Shown piece by piece: positions 38,223 through 47,299 of a stretch of DNA of 64,000 nt. The stretch is taken from positions 10,454-74,453 of the forward strand of contig JAVWVS010000009.1 in assembly GCA_036666555.1 (NCBI GenBank), written 5' to 3'. The notes below the pieces were generated by a model, which saw only the letters and a list, made by a program, of their open reading frames with translations, did not search any database and was not told the origin of the DNA. The position numbers and the translations under genes were made by a program. How positions within the stretch are numbered: position 1 is the stretch's first letter; every line of letters begins with the position of its first letter. The DNA is from UMGS1251 sp036666555. Lineage in GTDB: Bacteria; Bacillota; Clostridia; Lachnospirales; Lachnospiraceae.

Positions 38223-40202
38223 ATGGGAAAATCGTTATATATCGCAGAAAAGCCCAGTGTGGCTCAAGAATTTGCAAAGGTACTAAAATTAAATACGAGG
38301 CGTAAGAACGGTTATCTGGAATCAGAGGAAGCTATTGTAACGTGGTGTGTAGGACATTTGGTTACCATGAGTTATCCGGAAGTGTACGATGAAAAATATA
38401 AGCGATGGAGCTTACAGACCCTTCCTTTTATTCCCAAAGAATATAAGTACGAAGTGATTCCAGCTGTGGCAAAACAATTTGAAATCGTAAAAGAACTTTT
38501 GACCAGAGAGGATGTGGAGCGCATTTACGTTTGCACTGACTCGGGAAGAGAGGGAGAATACATTTATCGTTTAGTAGAACAGATGGCGGGAGTGAAGGGA
38601 AAAGACAGACGACGGGTATGGATTGATTCGCAGACAGAAGATGAAATTTTGCGTGGAATCAAAGAGGCAAAAGACTTAAGTGCTTATGACAACCTGTCCG
38701 ATGCGGCTTATCTAAGAGCAAAAGAAGATTATCTAATGGGTATTAATTTTTCCAGATTATTGACACTGGAATATGGAAACAGTATTTCCAATTACCAAAA
38801 AAGCAAATACACCGTTATCTCCGTAGGCCGCGTTATGACCTGTGTACTGGGAATGGTGGTACGCCGAGAACGGGAAATTCGGGAATTTGTGAAAACTCCA
38901 TTTTATCGTGTATTAAGCACCGTAGACGTAGACGGGCATACCTTTGAAGGAGAATGGAGAGCAGTAAAGGGTTCTCATTATTTTGAATCGGTGGATTTAT
39001 ATAAGGAGAATGGATTTCAAACACGGGAAAAAGCAGAGGAACTGATGGCATTTCTCACAGTGCCGGAACCACTGAGCTGTGAAATCACTGGGATTGAAAA
39101 AAAGCAGGAAAAGAAAAATCCGCCACTGCTATACAACTTGGCAGAACTGCAAAATGAATGTTCCAAACGTTTTAAAATCAGTCCGGATGAAACTCTTCGC
39201 ATTGTACAGGAGTTATATGAAAAAAAGTTAGTGACTTATCCCAGAACAGATGCCAGAGTGTTGTCTACTGCAGTGGCAAAGGAAATTCATAAAAATTTAA
39301 ATGGACTTTCCAAGTATGAACCATTTGCCAGATATTTAACAGAAATTGCCCAGATGGGTAGTTACAAAGGGTTGGAAAAAACAAGATATGTAAATGATAA
39401 ACAGATTACGGATCATTATGCAATCGTACCCACCGGGCAGGGACTTGGGGCGTTGAATGCTGTCAGTCATACAGCAAAACAGGTCTATGACAGCATCGTC
39501 AGACGGTTTCTGAGCATCTTCTATCCACCGGCGGTTTACCAAAAAGTCAGTATTACCACCAAACGAAAAGAAGAAAGTTTTTTCTCGAATTTCAAAGTAT
39601 TATCCAAAGAAGGATATCTAAAAGTAGCAGGTGCTGGAGGACAGACGGAAGAAGGGAATCTGGATTCCCAGTTTTTCCAATGCATCAGTGGATTAAAGAA
39701 AGGCTCTTTGCTGGGTGTGAAGTCCTACGATATCAAGGAAGGGGAAACTTCACCACCCAAGCGGTATAATTCCGGATCTATGATTTTAGCCATGGAAAAT
39801 GCAGGACAATTTATTGAAGATGAAGAATTACGGGCACAGATGAAAGGAAGTGGCATTGGAACCAGTGCAACTAGAGCAGAGATTTTAAAAAAACTAATAC
39901 ATATTAAATATTTGGCTTTGAATAAGAAGACCCAAATGGTGACCCCCACACTTTTAGGAGAAATGATATTTGACGTCGTAAACAATTCCATTAAATCACT
40001 GTTGAATCCGGAACTGACTGCCAGCTGGGAAAAGGGACTCAATTATGTGGCGGAGGGAGAAATTACTTCAGAGGAATATATGGTGAAGTTAGAGAAATTT
40101 ATTGTCAGTCGAACCAGTGGCGTGCTGAGTCTGAACAATCAATCCAGACTGCGAGGCTGTTATGACCAAGCGGCCTCTTATTACAAAAAAAATGAACAAT
40201 AG
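38223..40202 (+). CDS. topB: DNA topoisomerase III
   Basis: A 659-residue type IA topoisomerase. The TOPRIM domain is at the N-terminus (SLYIAEKPSVAQEFA and VCTDSGREGEYIYR), and the catalytic Tyr is in LVTYPRTDARVLST (about residue 340). PPKRYNSGSMILAMENAG and GSGIGTSATRAEILKKLI are later family blocks. No C-terminal zinc fingers are seen, which fits TopB rather than TopA. RBS GATAGGAAG; 25 bases after ppk1. Confidence 0.95.
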   Translation: MGKSLYIAEKPSVAQEFAKVLKLNTRRKNGYLESEEAIVTWCVGHLVTMSYPEVYDEKYKRWSLQTLPFIPKEYKYEVIPAVAKQFEIVKELLTREDVERIYVCTDSGREGEYIYRLVEQMAGVKGKDRRRVWIDSQTEDEILRGIKEAKDLSAYDNLSDAAYLRAKEDYLMGINFSRLLTLEYGNSISNYQKSKYTVISVGRVMTCVLGMVVRREREIREFVKTPFYRVLSTVDVDGHTFEGEWRAVKGSHYFESVDLYKENGFQTREKAEELMAFLTVPEPLSCEITGIEKKQEKKNPPLLYNLAELQNECSKRFKISPDETLRIVQELYEKKLVTYPRTDARVLSTAVAKEIHKNLNGLSKYEPFARYLTEIAQMGSYKGLEKTRYVNDKQITDHYAIVPTGQGLGALNAVSHTAKQVYDSIVRRFLSIFYPPAVYQKVSITTKRKEESFFSNFKVLSKEGYLKVAGAGGQTEEGNLDSQFFQCISGLKKGSLLGVKSYDIKEGETSPPKRYNSGSMILAMENAGQFIEDEELRAQMKGSGIGTSATRAEILKKLIHIKYLALNKKTQMVTPTLLGEMIFDVVNNSIKSLLNPELTASWEKGLNYVAEGEITSEEYMVKLEKFIVSRTSGVLSLNNQSRLRGCYDQAASYYKKNEQ

Positions 40203-40218
40203 GAAGGATTTAATATCA

Positions 40219-40887
40219 ATGAAAGAATTAACCATTGCAGAATTATTTGATTTAAAAGAAACCATTGCAGGAGAACTATTTGAAGGGGCGGTATTTCCGT
40301 GGGAAGTACTTCCTAAGATTGGTGCATTTATTATTGCATTTGGAAATACGCTCAGTGAAACCGAGTACGACAAACAAGGAGAACATATCTGGATTGCAAA
40401 ATCAGCAACGGTTGCCCCAACGGCTTCCATAACCGGGCCGGCGATTATCGGAAAACATGCGGAAATAAGACATTGTGCCTTTATTCGAGGAAACGCTTTC
40501 GTGGGAGAAGGCGCTGTGGTAGGAAATTCTACCGAGCTGAAAAATGTAGTGCTGTTTAACAAAGTGCAAGTACCACATTACAATTATGTAGGGGATTCCA
40601 TTTTGGGATATAAGGCTCATATGGGTGCAGGCTCCATTACTTCCAATGTGAAATCGGATAAGAAATTAGTGGTAATCAAAACGCCGGAAGGAGAAATCGA
40701 AACCGGAATCAAGAAATTCGGTGCCATACTGGGGGATAAGGTAGAGGTTGGCTGCGGCACCATACTAAATCCAGGAAGTGTGGTAGGAAAACGCACGAAT
40801 ATTTATCCTCTTTCTATGGTAAGAGGGTATGTGCCGGCGAATAGTATCTATAAACAAAAAAATGAAGTAGTAAGAAAGGAAGGGTAA
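40219..40887 (+). CDS. left-handed beta-helix (LbH) nucleotidyl/acyltransferase-like protein
   Basis: A 222-residue protein with hexapeptide repeats (for example IAKSATVAPTASITGPAIIGKHAEIRHCAFIRG, shown in part: SITGPAIIGKHAEIRH) similar to the acetyltransferase half of GlmU, and often annotated as UDP-N-acetylglucosamine pyrophosphorylase in Clostridia although the N-terminal uridylyltransferase domain is absent. Start ATG 40219 follows AGGAAGGATTTAATATCA; upstream in-frame starts overlap topB. The stop is one base before mgsA. Substrate unknown, perhaps a sugar nucleotide. Confidence 0.82.
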   Translation: MKELTIAELFDLKETIAGELFEGAVFPWEVLPKIGAFIIAFGNTLSETEYDKQGEHIWIAKSATVAPTASITGPAIIGKHAEIRHCAFIRGNAFVGEGAVVGNSTELKNVVLFNKVQVPHYNYVGDSILGYKAHMGAGSITSNVKSDKKLVVIKTPEGEIETGIKKFGAILGDKVEVGCGTILNPGSVVGKRTNIYPLSMVRGYVPANSIYKQKNEVVRKEG

Positions 40888-40888
40888 A

Positions 40889-41365
40889 ATGAACCCAAAT
40901 TTTGTTACATTTGAAATTGAGAAAGCAAAACACATCGCATTGGTAGCCCATGATGGCAAGAAAAAAGAAATGGTAGATTGGTGTGAACGAAACCAAGACA
41001 TACTGAAAAATCATTTTCTATGCGGAACCGGAACCACTGCAAGACTGATATCGGAACGTACCGGACTGCCGGTCAAAGGATACAACAGTGGTCCATTAGG
41101 TGGTGATCAACAGATTGGGGCTAAAATTGTGGAGGGACAGATTGACTTTATGGTATTTTTCTGGGACCCACTGGAGGCACAACCTCATGATCCGGATGTA
41201 AAAGCGCTTCTTCGTATTGCAGTGGTATATGATATTCCCATTGCAAATAATCTGGCTACCGCAGATTTTATGCTGAATTCAAAGTACATGGGCGAAACCT
41301 ACAATCGTACCGTAGAGAATTTTAATAAGACCATTGATGAACGAGTGGAAAAACTGAAAGCCTAA
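40889..41365 (+). CDS. mgsA: methylglyoxal synthase
   Basis: A 158-residue enzyme converting dihydroxyacetone phosphate to methylglyoxal and phosphate. IALVAHDGKKKEMVDWC (catalytic Asp, about residues 16-32), CGTGTTARLI, SGPLGGDQQIGAKI and FFWDPLEAQPHDPDVKAL (core DPLEAQPHDPDV) are diagnostic. It runs tightly coupled after the beta-helix gene. It acts as an overflow route when phosphate is limited; the glycolysis genes lie 14 kb downstream. Confidence 0.96.
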   Translation: MNPNFVTFEIEKAKHIALVAHDGKKKEMVDWCERNQDILKNHFLCGTGTTARLISERTGLPVKGYNSGPLGGDQQIGAKIVEGQIDFMVFFWDPLEAQPHDPDVKALLRIAVVYDIPIANNLATADFMLNSKYMGETYNRTVENFNKTIDERVEKLKA

Positions 41366-41372
41366 AAAAGTG

Positions 41373-41400
41373 GGAGTATCGTAAGATACTCCTATATTTT
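41373..41400 (+). terminator. intrinsic terminator after mgsA
   Basis: GGAGTATC/GATACTCC around GTAA, then TATATTTT. Confidence 0.75.
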
Positions 41401-41403
41401 GGC

Positions 41404-41433
41404 TTGACAAAACATAGGTCAATGTGATACTAT
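41404..41433 (+). promoter_or_regulatory. promoter of SSS symporter gene with operator-like palindrome on -10
   Basis: TTGACA (41404-41409), 18-bp spacer, TACTAT (41428-41433). GTGATA-C-TATCAC (41424-41436) is a perfect palindrome over the -10 element. Confidence 0.6.
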
Positions 41434-41450
41434 CACTTATGTACTTCAAT

Positions 41451-41475
41451 GCTTTAAAGCGTAACGCTTTAAAGC
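41451..41475. repeat. inverted repeat in the symporter 5' leader
   Basis: GCTTTAAAGCG (41451-41461) and CGCTTTAAAGC (41465-41475) are perfect 11-bp arms around TAA; each GCTTTAAAGC is also a palindrome by itself. Lies just after the predicted transcription start. Confidence 0.75.
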
Positions 41476-41527
41476 GAGAAGAAGACGGGATATAAAATAA
41501 AAAGCATAGAAAGAAGAGGGAAAGACA

Positions 41528-43060
41528 ATGGTTGTAAAAGTATCACTACTGATAGTATTTTTTGCGGTTATGATAGGGGTAGGCCTATACGCAAGAAAAC
41601 ATACCACAAGTGTAGACGGATTTGTGTTAGGAGGACGCTCGGTAGGACCGTGGCTTACGGCTTTCGCATATGGTACGTCCTATTTTTCAGCTGTTGTATT
41701 TGTAGGATATGCAGGACAATTTGGATGGAAATATGGAATTGCATCTACCTGGATCGGAATCGGGAATGCATTGATTGGAAGCCTATTGGCGTGGGTAGTC
41801 TTAGGCAGACGAACCAGAATTATGAGTCAGCATTTACAGTCTAAAACAATGCCGGATTTCTTCGGAGAACGTTACCACAGTAAATCACTCAAAATTGTAG
41901 CTTCGGTCATTGTATTTATCTTTCTGGTACCTTATACGGCATCCATATACAATGGGTTATCCAGATTATTCACAATGGCATTTGATGTTCCTTATGCAGT
42001 ATGCGTGATTGTCATGGCGGTAGTAACCGGACTATATGTGATTATCGGTGGTTACATGGCAACTGCATGGAATGATTTTATTCAGGGAATTATCATGCTC
42101 TTTGGGATCGTTGCAGTTATTTTAGCAGTATTAAACGGTCAGGGCGGTTTTACAGAAGCAATCCGTAAAATGGCAGAAATTCCAAGTGATATACCGGCAA
42201 CATTAGGACAACAAGGAGCTTTCACTTCTTTCTTTGGGCCGGACCCCATTAATTTATTGGGCGTAGTATTATTGACCTCTCTGGGAACCTGGGGATTGCC
42301 ACAGATGATTCACAAATTTTACACCATCAAGGATGAAAAAGCAGTGGAAACGGGTACCATTATCTCTACGGTATTTGCTATTGTGATTGCCGGAGGTTCC
42401 TATTTCCTAGGAGGATTTGGACGTCTCTTTCAGGGCTCAGCCATTCAAGATGCAAAGACAGGGGGAATCATTTTTGATAACATTATTCCACATATGTTAT
42501 CCACATTACCGGATATCCTAATCGGAGTGGTGGTGGTATTGGTGCTATCGGCGTCCATGTCTACCTTATCTTCACTGGTATTGACTTCCAGCTCCACATT
42601 AACACTGGATTTTTTGAAAGATAATGTGATGAAGAAAATGAGTGAAAAGAAACAGATTCTCACCATGCAGATACTGATTGTGTTTTTTATTGCCATATCG
42701 GTTCTAATTGCCCTAGACCCACCGGCGTTTATCGCACAGTTAATGGGAATCTCCTGGGGTGCGCTGGCAGGCGCATTTATTGCACCATTTTTATATGGAT
42801 TGTACTGGAAAGGAGTTACCCGTGCAGCGGTATGGGCTAGTTTTATCACAGGGGTAGGCATTACGGTCTCCAATATGTTTTTCCATTACATCGAATCACC
42901 GATTAATGCAGGTGCAGCAGCTATGGTGGCAGGATTGATTATTGTACCGGTGGTCAGCTTGGTGACACCGAAATTGCCGAAAGAAAAAATTGCAGAACTA
43001 TTTGAGTGTTATGAAGAAAAAGTATTGATCAGTAAAAAACATTCTTTGAAAGAGGATTAA
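41528..43060 (+). CDS. sodium:solute symporter (SSS family, PutP-like)
   Basis: A 510-residue transporter with about twelve to thirteen membrane segments. VDGFVLGGRSVGPWLTAFAYGTSYFSAVVFVGYAG (core GGRSVGPWLTAFAYGTSYFSA) and DVPYAVCVIVMAVVTGLYVIIGGYMATAWNDFIQGIIM (core GGYMATAWNDFIQG) are the Na+-site signatures of the SSS family. Solute could be proline or another organic acid/amino acid. It is controlled by its own promoter with palindromes at the -10 and in the leader, and closed by a terminator. Confidence 0.9.
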   Translation: MVVKVSLLIVFFAVMIGVGLYARKHTTSVDGFVLGGRSVGPWLTAFAYGTSYFSAVVFVGYAGQFGWKYGIASTWIGIGNALIGSLLAWVVLGRRTRIMSQHLQSKTMPDFFGERYHSKSLKIVASVIVFIFLVPYTASIYNGLSRLFTMAFDVPYAVCVIVMAVVTGLYVIIGGYMATAWNDFIQGIIMLFGIVAVILAVLNGQGGFTEAIRKMAEIPSDIPATLGQQGAFTSFFGPDPINLLGVVLLTSLGTWGLPQMIHKFYTIKDEKAVETGTIISTVFAIVIAGGSYFLGGFGRLFQGSAIQDAKTGGIIFDNIIPHMLSTLPDILIGVVVVLVLSASMSTLSSLVLTSSSTLTLDFLKDNVMKKMSEKKQILTMQILIVFFIAISVLIALDPPAFIAQLMGISWGALAGAFIAPFLYGLYWKGVTRAAVWASFITGVGITVSNMFFHYIESPINAGAAAMVAGLIIVPVVSLVTPKLPKEKIAELFECYEEKVLISKKHSLKED

Positions 43061-43067
43061 AATATGT

Positions 43068-43104
43068 AAAACGGAAGAGAGTGCATTGCATTCTCTTCCG
43101 TTTT
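43068..43104 (+). terminator. intrinsic terminator after the symporter gene
   Basis: AAAACGGAAGAGA (43068-43080) pairs perfectly with TCTCTTCCGTTTT (43092-43104). Confidence 0.85.
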
Positions 43105-43120
43105 ATGCTATCGTTTAAGA

Positions 43121-43182
43121 ACAGAAATCTGGAAAACATTCGTTTCCATCTGTGTATATCGCCGGCGGATTCCGCCATATAC
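43121..43182 (+). other. two adjacent hairpins of unknown role upstream of recA
   Basis: Hairpin 1: ACAGA/TCTGT and TGGAAA/TTTCCA (43121-43153). Hairpin 2: GTATAT/ATATAC and GGCGG/CCGCC (43154-43182), with four unpaired bases. They follow each other without a gap between the symporter terminator and the recA promoter. No ORF explains them. Confidence 0.4.
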
Positions 43183-43242
43183 CAATTTGAAAAACAAAAA
43201 AGAGGCAGGTGAGGTCTATGAGCTAAAAAATCAAAATAGTGG

Positions 43243-43271
43243 TTGACATTTTCGTGGAACTATACTAAGAT
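43243..43271 (+). promoter_or_regulatory. recA promoter
   Basis: TTGACA (43243-43248), 17-bp spacer, TAAGAT (43266-43271). Confidence 0.65.
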
Positions 43272-43284
43272 ATGAATAGAAAAG

Positions 43285-43298
43285 CGAACATAGGTTCG
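43285..43298 (+). promoter_or_regulatory. LexA (SOS) box of recA
   Basis: CGAACATAGGTTCG matches the Gram-positive LexA box CGAACrnryGTTyC in its GAAC-N4-GTTC core and is extended as a palindrome (AGCGAAC/GTTCGCT). It lies just after the predicted transcription start, where LexA would block recA transcription until DNA damage. Confidence 0.88.
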
Positions 43299-43319
43299 CT
43301 AGTGAAAAAGGAGATTAGA

Positions 43320-44372
43320 ATGGCAAGCGATGATAAACAAAAAGCATTAGATGCGGCAATTACAAAGTTAGAAAAGGATTTTGGAAAAGGAGCAGTGATG
43401 AAGCTTGGGGATGCGGGTGCGCATGTATCCGTAGAGACGGTACCTACAGGTTCTATCAGTTTAGATATTGCATTGGGACTTGGCGGCGTACCAAGAGGCC
43501 GTGTCTTGGAAGTATACGGACCGGAATCCAGTGGTAAGACGACACTGGCATTACATATGATTGCAGAAGTTCAAAAACGTGGTGGAATTGCCGGATTTAT
43601 TGATGCAGAGCATGCATTGGATCCCGTTTATGCGAAGAATATTGGCGTAGACATTGATGAATTATATATTTCACAACCAGACAGTGGAGACCAGGCGCTA
43701 GAGATTACAGAGACCATGGTACGCTCTGGAGCAATGGATATTATTGTCATTGACTCCGTTGCCGCATTGGTTCCTCGTCAGGAGATTGAAGGAGACATGG
43801 GAGACAGTCACGTCGGACTTCAAGCAAGATTAATGTCTCAAGCATTACGGAAGTTGACACCGGTCATTAGTAAATCGAATTGTATTGTTATCTTTATCAA
43901 TCAACTTCGTGAAAAAGTAGGCGTCATGTTTGGAAGTCCTGAAACTACCTCCGGTGGACGCGCATTGAAGTTTTATGCTTCGATTCGCCTGGACATTAGA
44001 AGGATTGAAACGCTGAAACAAAGTGGCGAAATGGTTGGGAATCGTACACGTGTAAAAGTGGTGAAGAACAAGATTGCACCTCCGTTTAAAGAAGCAGAAT
44101 TTGATATCATGTTTGGAAAAGGCATTTCCAAAGAGGGAGATGTGCTGGATCTGGCAGCAGGTATTGACTTGATTAATAAAAGTGGCGCATGGTATGCGTA
44201 TAATGGTGACAAGATAGGACAAGGCCGGGAGAATGCCAAAGGGTATTTATTGGAACATCCGGAGATTATTGAAGAGCTAGAAGAAAAAATTAGAGTACAT
44301 TATCATTTGGCGGAAAAGAAAAACAGCTTAGATACCTTGGAAGAATCCGGAAGAGTAAAGGAAAAGAAATAA
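43320..44372 (+). CDS. recA: recombinase RecA
   Basis: A 350-residue RecA. Walker A GPESSGKTTLALH (about residues 65-77), SQPDSGDQALEI, VIDSVAALVPRQEIEGDMGD and loop 2 FINQLREKVGVMFGSPETTSGG (core GVMFGSPETTSGGRALKF) are diagnostic. ATG 43320 follows AAAAAGGAGATTAGA; the frame continues upstream through the SOS box without a better start. It begins a recA-recX pair; RecX starts one base after the stop codon. Confidence 0.98.
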   Translation: MASDDKQKALDAAITKLEKDFGKGAVMKLGDAGAHVSVETVPTGSISLDIALGLGGVPRGRVLEVYGPESSGKTTLALHMIAEVQKRGGIAGFIDAEHALDPVYAKNIGVDIDELYISQPDSGDQALEITETMVRSGAMDIIVIDSVAALVPRQEIEGDMGDSHVGLQARLMSQALRKLTPVISKSNCIVIFINQLREKVGVMFGSPETTSGGRALKFYASIRLDIRRIETLKQSGEMVGNRTRVKVVKNKIAPPFKEAEFDIMFGKGISKEGDVLDLAAGIDLINKSGAWYAYNGDKIGQGRENAKGYLLEHPEIIEELEEKIRVHYHLAEKKNSLDTLEESGRVKEKK

Positions 44373-44373
44373 G

Positions 44374-44988
44374 ATGTTAGTGACGAAAGTAGAAGCGTCC
44401 GGGAAAACGAAATACAAAATTTACATCGAAGAAGAATTCGCCTTTGTATTATACAAGGGCGAATTGTCTCGTTTTCGTATCAAAGAAAATGAAGAGATAG
44501 AACCGGAAGTGGTAGAAAAGATTAAAAAAGAAGTTATATTAAAACGAGTGAAATTACGTGCGCTCCATTTGTTAAATGATATGGATCGGACGGAAGCAGA
44601 TTTGCGTAAAAAATTGAAACAAGGCTGCTATACGGAGGAAATGATAGAACAAGCGTTAAAGTATGTGAAATCCTTTGGTTATATTGAGGATTCCGGCTAT
44701 GCCAGACGCTTTATTGAAAGTAGAAAAGAAAGTAAGAGTAAAAAAGAAATATATGCGGCACTTTGCAATAAGGGAGTGAACAAGGAATTGATTGAACAAG
44801 CCCTAGAAGCATGTTATAGCGAAGAGGGAGAAGAAGCAGCTATTGCAGCCATTTTACGAAAAAAGAAATTTTGCCCAGAGACCGCAGACAGGGAACAAAA
44901 GCAAAAGATGTATGGATATTTGACACGAAAAGGATTTCGCTATGAAAATATTCGTCAAGTAATACAAGTTTATGACGGGAATGCTTGA
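44374..44988 (+). CDS. recX: regulatory protein RecX
   Basis: A 204-residue three-helix-repeat protein that binds RecA filaments and modulates recombination. Repeats: ALHLLNDMDRTEADLRKKLKQGCYTEEMIEQALKYVKSFGYIEDSGYARRFI (key pieces RTEADLRKKL, GYIEDSGYARRFIES) and YGYLTRKGFRYENIRQVI. One base separates it from recA, so it is co-induced by SOS. Its stop codon overlaps the rny -35 element. Confidence 0.92.
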   Translation: MLVTKVEASGKTKYKIYIEEEFAFVLYKGELSRFRIKENEEIEPEVVEKIKKEVILKRVKLRALHLLNDMDRTEADLRKKLKQGCYTEEMIEQALKYVKSFGYIEDSGYARRFIESRKESKSKKEIYAALCNKGVNKELIEQALEACYSEEGEEAAIAAILRKKKFCPETADREQKQKMYGYLTRKGFRYENIRQVIQVYDGNA

Positions 44989-45013
44989 CAGAATTGTGAA
45001 AACAGTATAAAAT
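44985..45013 (+). promoter_or_regulatory. promoter of rny
   Basis: TTGACA (44985-44990), 17-bp spacer, TAAAAT (45008-45013). The -35 overlaps the recX stop codon. Confidence 0.7.
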
Positions 45014-45060
45014 TTAAGTGTTGTATTTGTACAATGAAAATTAAATAAGGAGGTGCTCCT

Positions 45061-46608
45061 GTGCCAATTAGTATTATTGCTATAATTGTCACTTTGATCG
45101 TAGTAGCGCCTATTACTTATCTTGTTACGGTGAACAATCTCAAAAAGAATGCAGATTCTAAAATTGGGAACGCCGATGCAAAAGCAAGAGAGATAATAGA
45201 TGATGCATTAAAGACTGCAGAGACGAAAAAAAAGGAATCACTCTTAGAAGTAAAGGAAGAATCTATTCGTACGAAGAATGAACTTGAAAAAGAGACGAAA
45301 GAAAGAAGAGCCGAACTTCAGCGATATGAAAAAAGAGTGCTTACGAAAGAAGAATCTGTAGAAAAACGAGCAGAGACGATTGAACAAAGAGAGGCGAAAC
45401 TCTCGACCAAAGAAGATCAGATCAAGCAACGCGAAACAAAGGTGGACGAACTGAATCAACAACGTGTACAGGAACTCGAAAGAATCTCAGGACTTACCTC
45501 CGAGCAAGCAAAAGAGTATTTGTTAAAAACTGTTGAAGAAGATGTAAAACATGACACTGCGAAATTAATTAAAGAAATGGAAACGCAGGCAAAAGAAGAA
45601 TCTGGCAAAAAAGCCAAAGAGTATGTGGTAAATGCAATCCAAAAATGTGCTGCAGACCATGTGGCAGAGACTACCATTTCGGTAGTTCAGCTTCCCAGCG
45701 ATGAAATGAAAGGAAGAATTATCGGTAGAGAAGGACGTAATATACGTACACTCGAGACACTGACAGGCGTGGAATTGATTATTGATGACACACCGGAAGC
45801 AGTTGTATTATCCGGATTCGACCCAATCAGAAGAGAAGTTGCAAGAATTGCCCTTGAACGATTGATTGTAGATGGACGTATCCATCCAGCAAGAATCGAA
45901 GAGATGGTAGAAAAAGCACAAAAAGATGTGGAAACCATGATTCGAGAAGAAGGAGAAGCAACGGCACTGGAAGTTGGTGTCCACGGCATTCATCCGGAAC
46001 TCATCCGTTTATTAGGAAGAATGAAATTTCGAACAAGCTATGGTCAGAATGCATTAAAGCATTCCATGGAAGTAGCGCAGCTGTCCGGACTTCTGGCAGC
46101 GGAGATTGGATTAGACATTCGACTGGCAAAACGTGCCGGTTTATTGCATGATATTGGTAAATCCATTGACCACGATGTGGAAGGTTCACACATTCAGATT
46201 GGTGTAGATTTATGTAGGAAATACAAAGAGTCAGCAACTGTAATTAATGCAGTGGAATCTCATCATGGAGATGTAGAACCGGAAACTCTGATTGCATGTA
46301 TTGTACAGGCAGCGGATACCATTTCAGCCGCACGTCCGGGAGCAAGAAGAGAAACATTAGAAACATACACAAACAGATTAAAACAATTAGAAGATATCGC
46401 CAACCAGTTTAAAGGCGTTGACAAATCTTTTGCGATTCAAGCAGGTAGAGAGATTCGAATTATGGTAGTTCCAGACCAAATATCGGATGCAGACATGGTG
46501 ATACTGGCTAGAGACATTTCAAAACAGATTGAATTTGAATTGGAATATCCAGGACAGATTAAGATCAATGTCATACGTGAATCACGTGTTACAGACTATG
46601 CGAAATAA
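45061..46608 (+). CDS. rny: ribonuclease Y
   Basis: A 515-residue membrane-anchored endoribonuclease that starts mRNA decay. One N-terminal membrane helix (about residues 3-24), a long charged coiled coil (about 30-205), the KH domain with GRIIGREGRNIRTLE (about residues 220-234) and the HD domain with HSMEVAQLSGLLAAEIG and LLHDIGKSIDHDVEGSH (core HDIGK). GTG start with AAGGAGGTGCTCCT upstream. The sequence ends RVTDYAK as in other RNase Y. Confidence 0.97.
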   Translation: MPISIIAIIVTLIVVAPITYLVTVNNLKKNADSKIGNADAKAREIIDDALKTAETKKKESLLEVKEESIRTKNELEKETKERRAELQRYEKRVLTKEESVEKRAETIEQREAKLSTKEDQIKQRETKVDELNQQRVQELERISGLTSEQAKEYLLKTVEEDVKHDTAKLIKEMETQAKEESGKKAKEYVVNAIQKCAADHVAETTISVVQLPSDEMKGRIIGREGRNIRTLETLTGVELIIDDTPEAVVLSGFDPIRREVARIALERLIVDGRIHPARIEEMVEKAQKDVETMIREEGEATALEVGVHGIHPELIRLLGRMKFRTSYGQNALKHSMEVAQLSGLLAAEIGLDIRLAKRAGLLHDIGKSIDHDVEGSHIQIGVDLCRKYKESATVINAVESHHGDVEPETLIACIVQAADTISAARPGARRETLETYTNRLKQLEDIANQFKGVDKSFAIQAGREIRIMVVPDQISDADMVILARDISKQIEFELEYPGQIKINVIRESRVTDYAK

Positions 46609-46634
46609 TAAACATCAGGTATCCTATAGAATAG

Positions 46635-46664
46635 ATCCTCAGCCTTTGGGCTGGGGATTTTCTT
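46635..46664 (+). terminator. intrinsic terminator after rny
   Basis: ATCCTCAGCC/GGCTGGGGAT (one T-G pair) around TTTG, followed by TTTCTT. Confidence 0.75.
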
Positions 46665-46693
46665 AATCTTTCGAAGAACCGGAGAGGAAAAAT

Positions 46694-47239
46694 ATGAGTG
46701 AACAGATAAAAAGAATCCATAGAGAATTAGCGTATCAAGGGAAAATCGTAAAAGTATATACGGATACGATGGAAATGCCGGATGGACATACCGCACAATG
46801 GGACTTCATACAGCATAATGGAGCGGCTGCAGTCGTTCCGGTAATGGAAGATGGTACTATTTTGATGGTGCGTCAATACCGCAATGCATTGGAACGTTAT
46901 ACATTAGAAATTCCGGCAGGAGCGCTTGATACCGTGGAGGAGCCGGGGATTCACTGCGCATCCAGAGAATTGGAAGAAGAGACCGGATATCGCAGTGATC
47001 ATCTTCGGTGGCTGATTACGGTACGAACCACCGTTGCTTTTTGCAATGAGCGAATTGAAATATTTGTGGCAGATCATTTGGTTGCATCGAAACAAAATCT
47101 GGATGAAGATGAGTTCATTGATGTGAAACCATATACCATAGAGGAACTGACTGATAAAATCTATGCAGGTGAAATCGAAGACTCCAAAACCATTGCAGCA
47201 CTTCTGGCATACGAAAAAAAATATCGGCATCATAATTAA
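46694..47239 (+). CDS. NUDIX hydrolase (ADP-ribose pyrophosphatase-like)
   Basis: A 181-residue NUDIX protein. The NUDIX box is at about residues 75-97: GALDTVEEPGIHCASRELEEETGY (G-x5-E-x7-REUxEExGU pattern, with RELEEETG). The overall architecture and flanking sequence resemble ADP-ribose pyrophosphatases (NudF/YqkG), which recycle ADP-ribose in the cytoplasm. RBS GGAGAGGAAAAAT. Confidence 0.88.
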   Translation: MSEQIKRIHRELAYQGKIVKVYTDTMEMPDGHTAQWDFIQHNGAAAVVPVMEDGTILMVRQYRNALERYTLEIPAGALDTVEEPGIHCASRELEEETGYRSDHLRWLITVRTTVAFCNERIEIFVADHLVASKQNLDEDEFIDVKPYTIEELTDKIYAGEIEDSKTIAALLAYEKKYRHHN

Positions 47240-47299
47240 AGAATAATCAGATACAGGCTCAGCATATAATTGGAGTATCTTAGGACAGGGGGAACACTT

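Noticed and set aside
40089..40562. 157-codon antisense frame over topB end and beta-helix gene
   Set aside because: Low-complexity Ser/Ala/Thr shadow of the coding strand without RBS.
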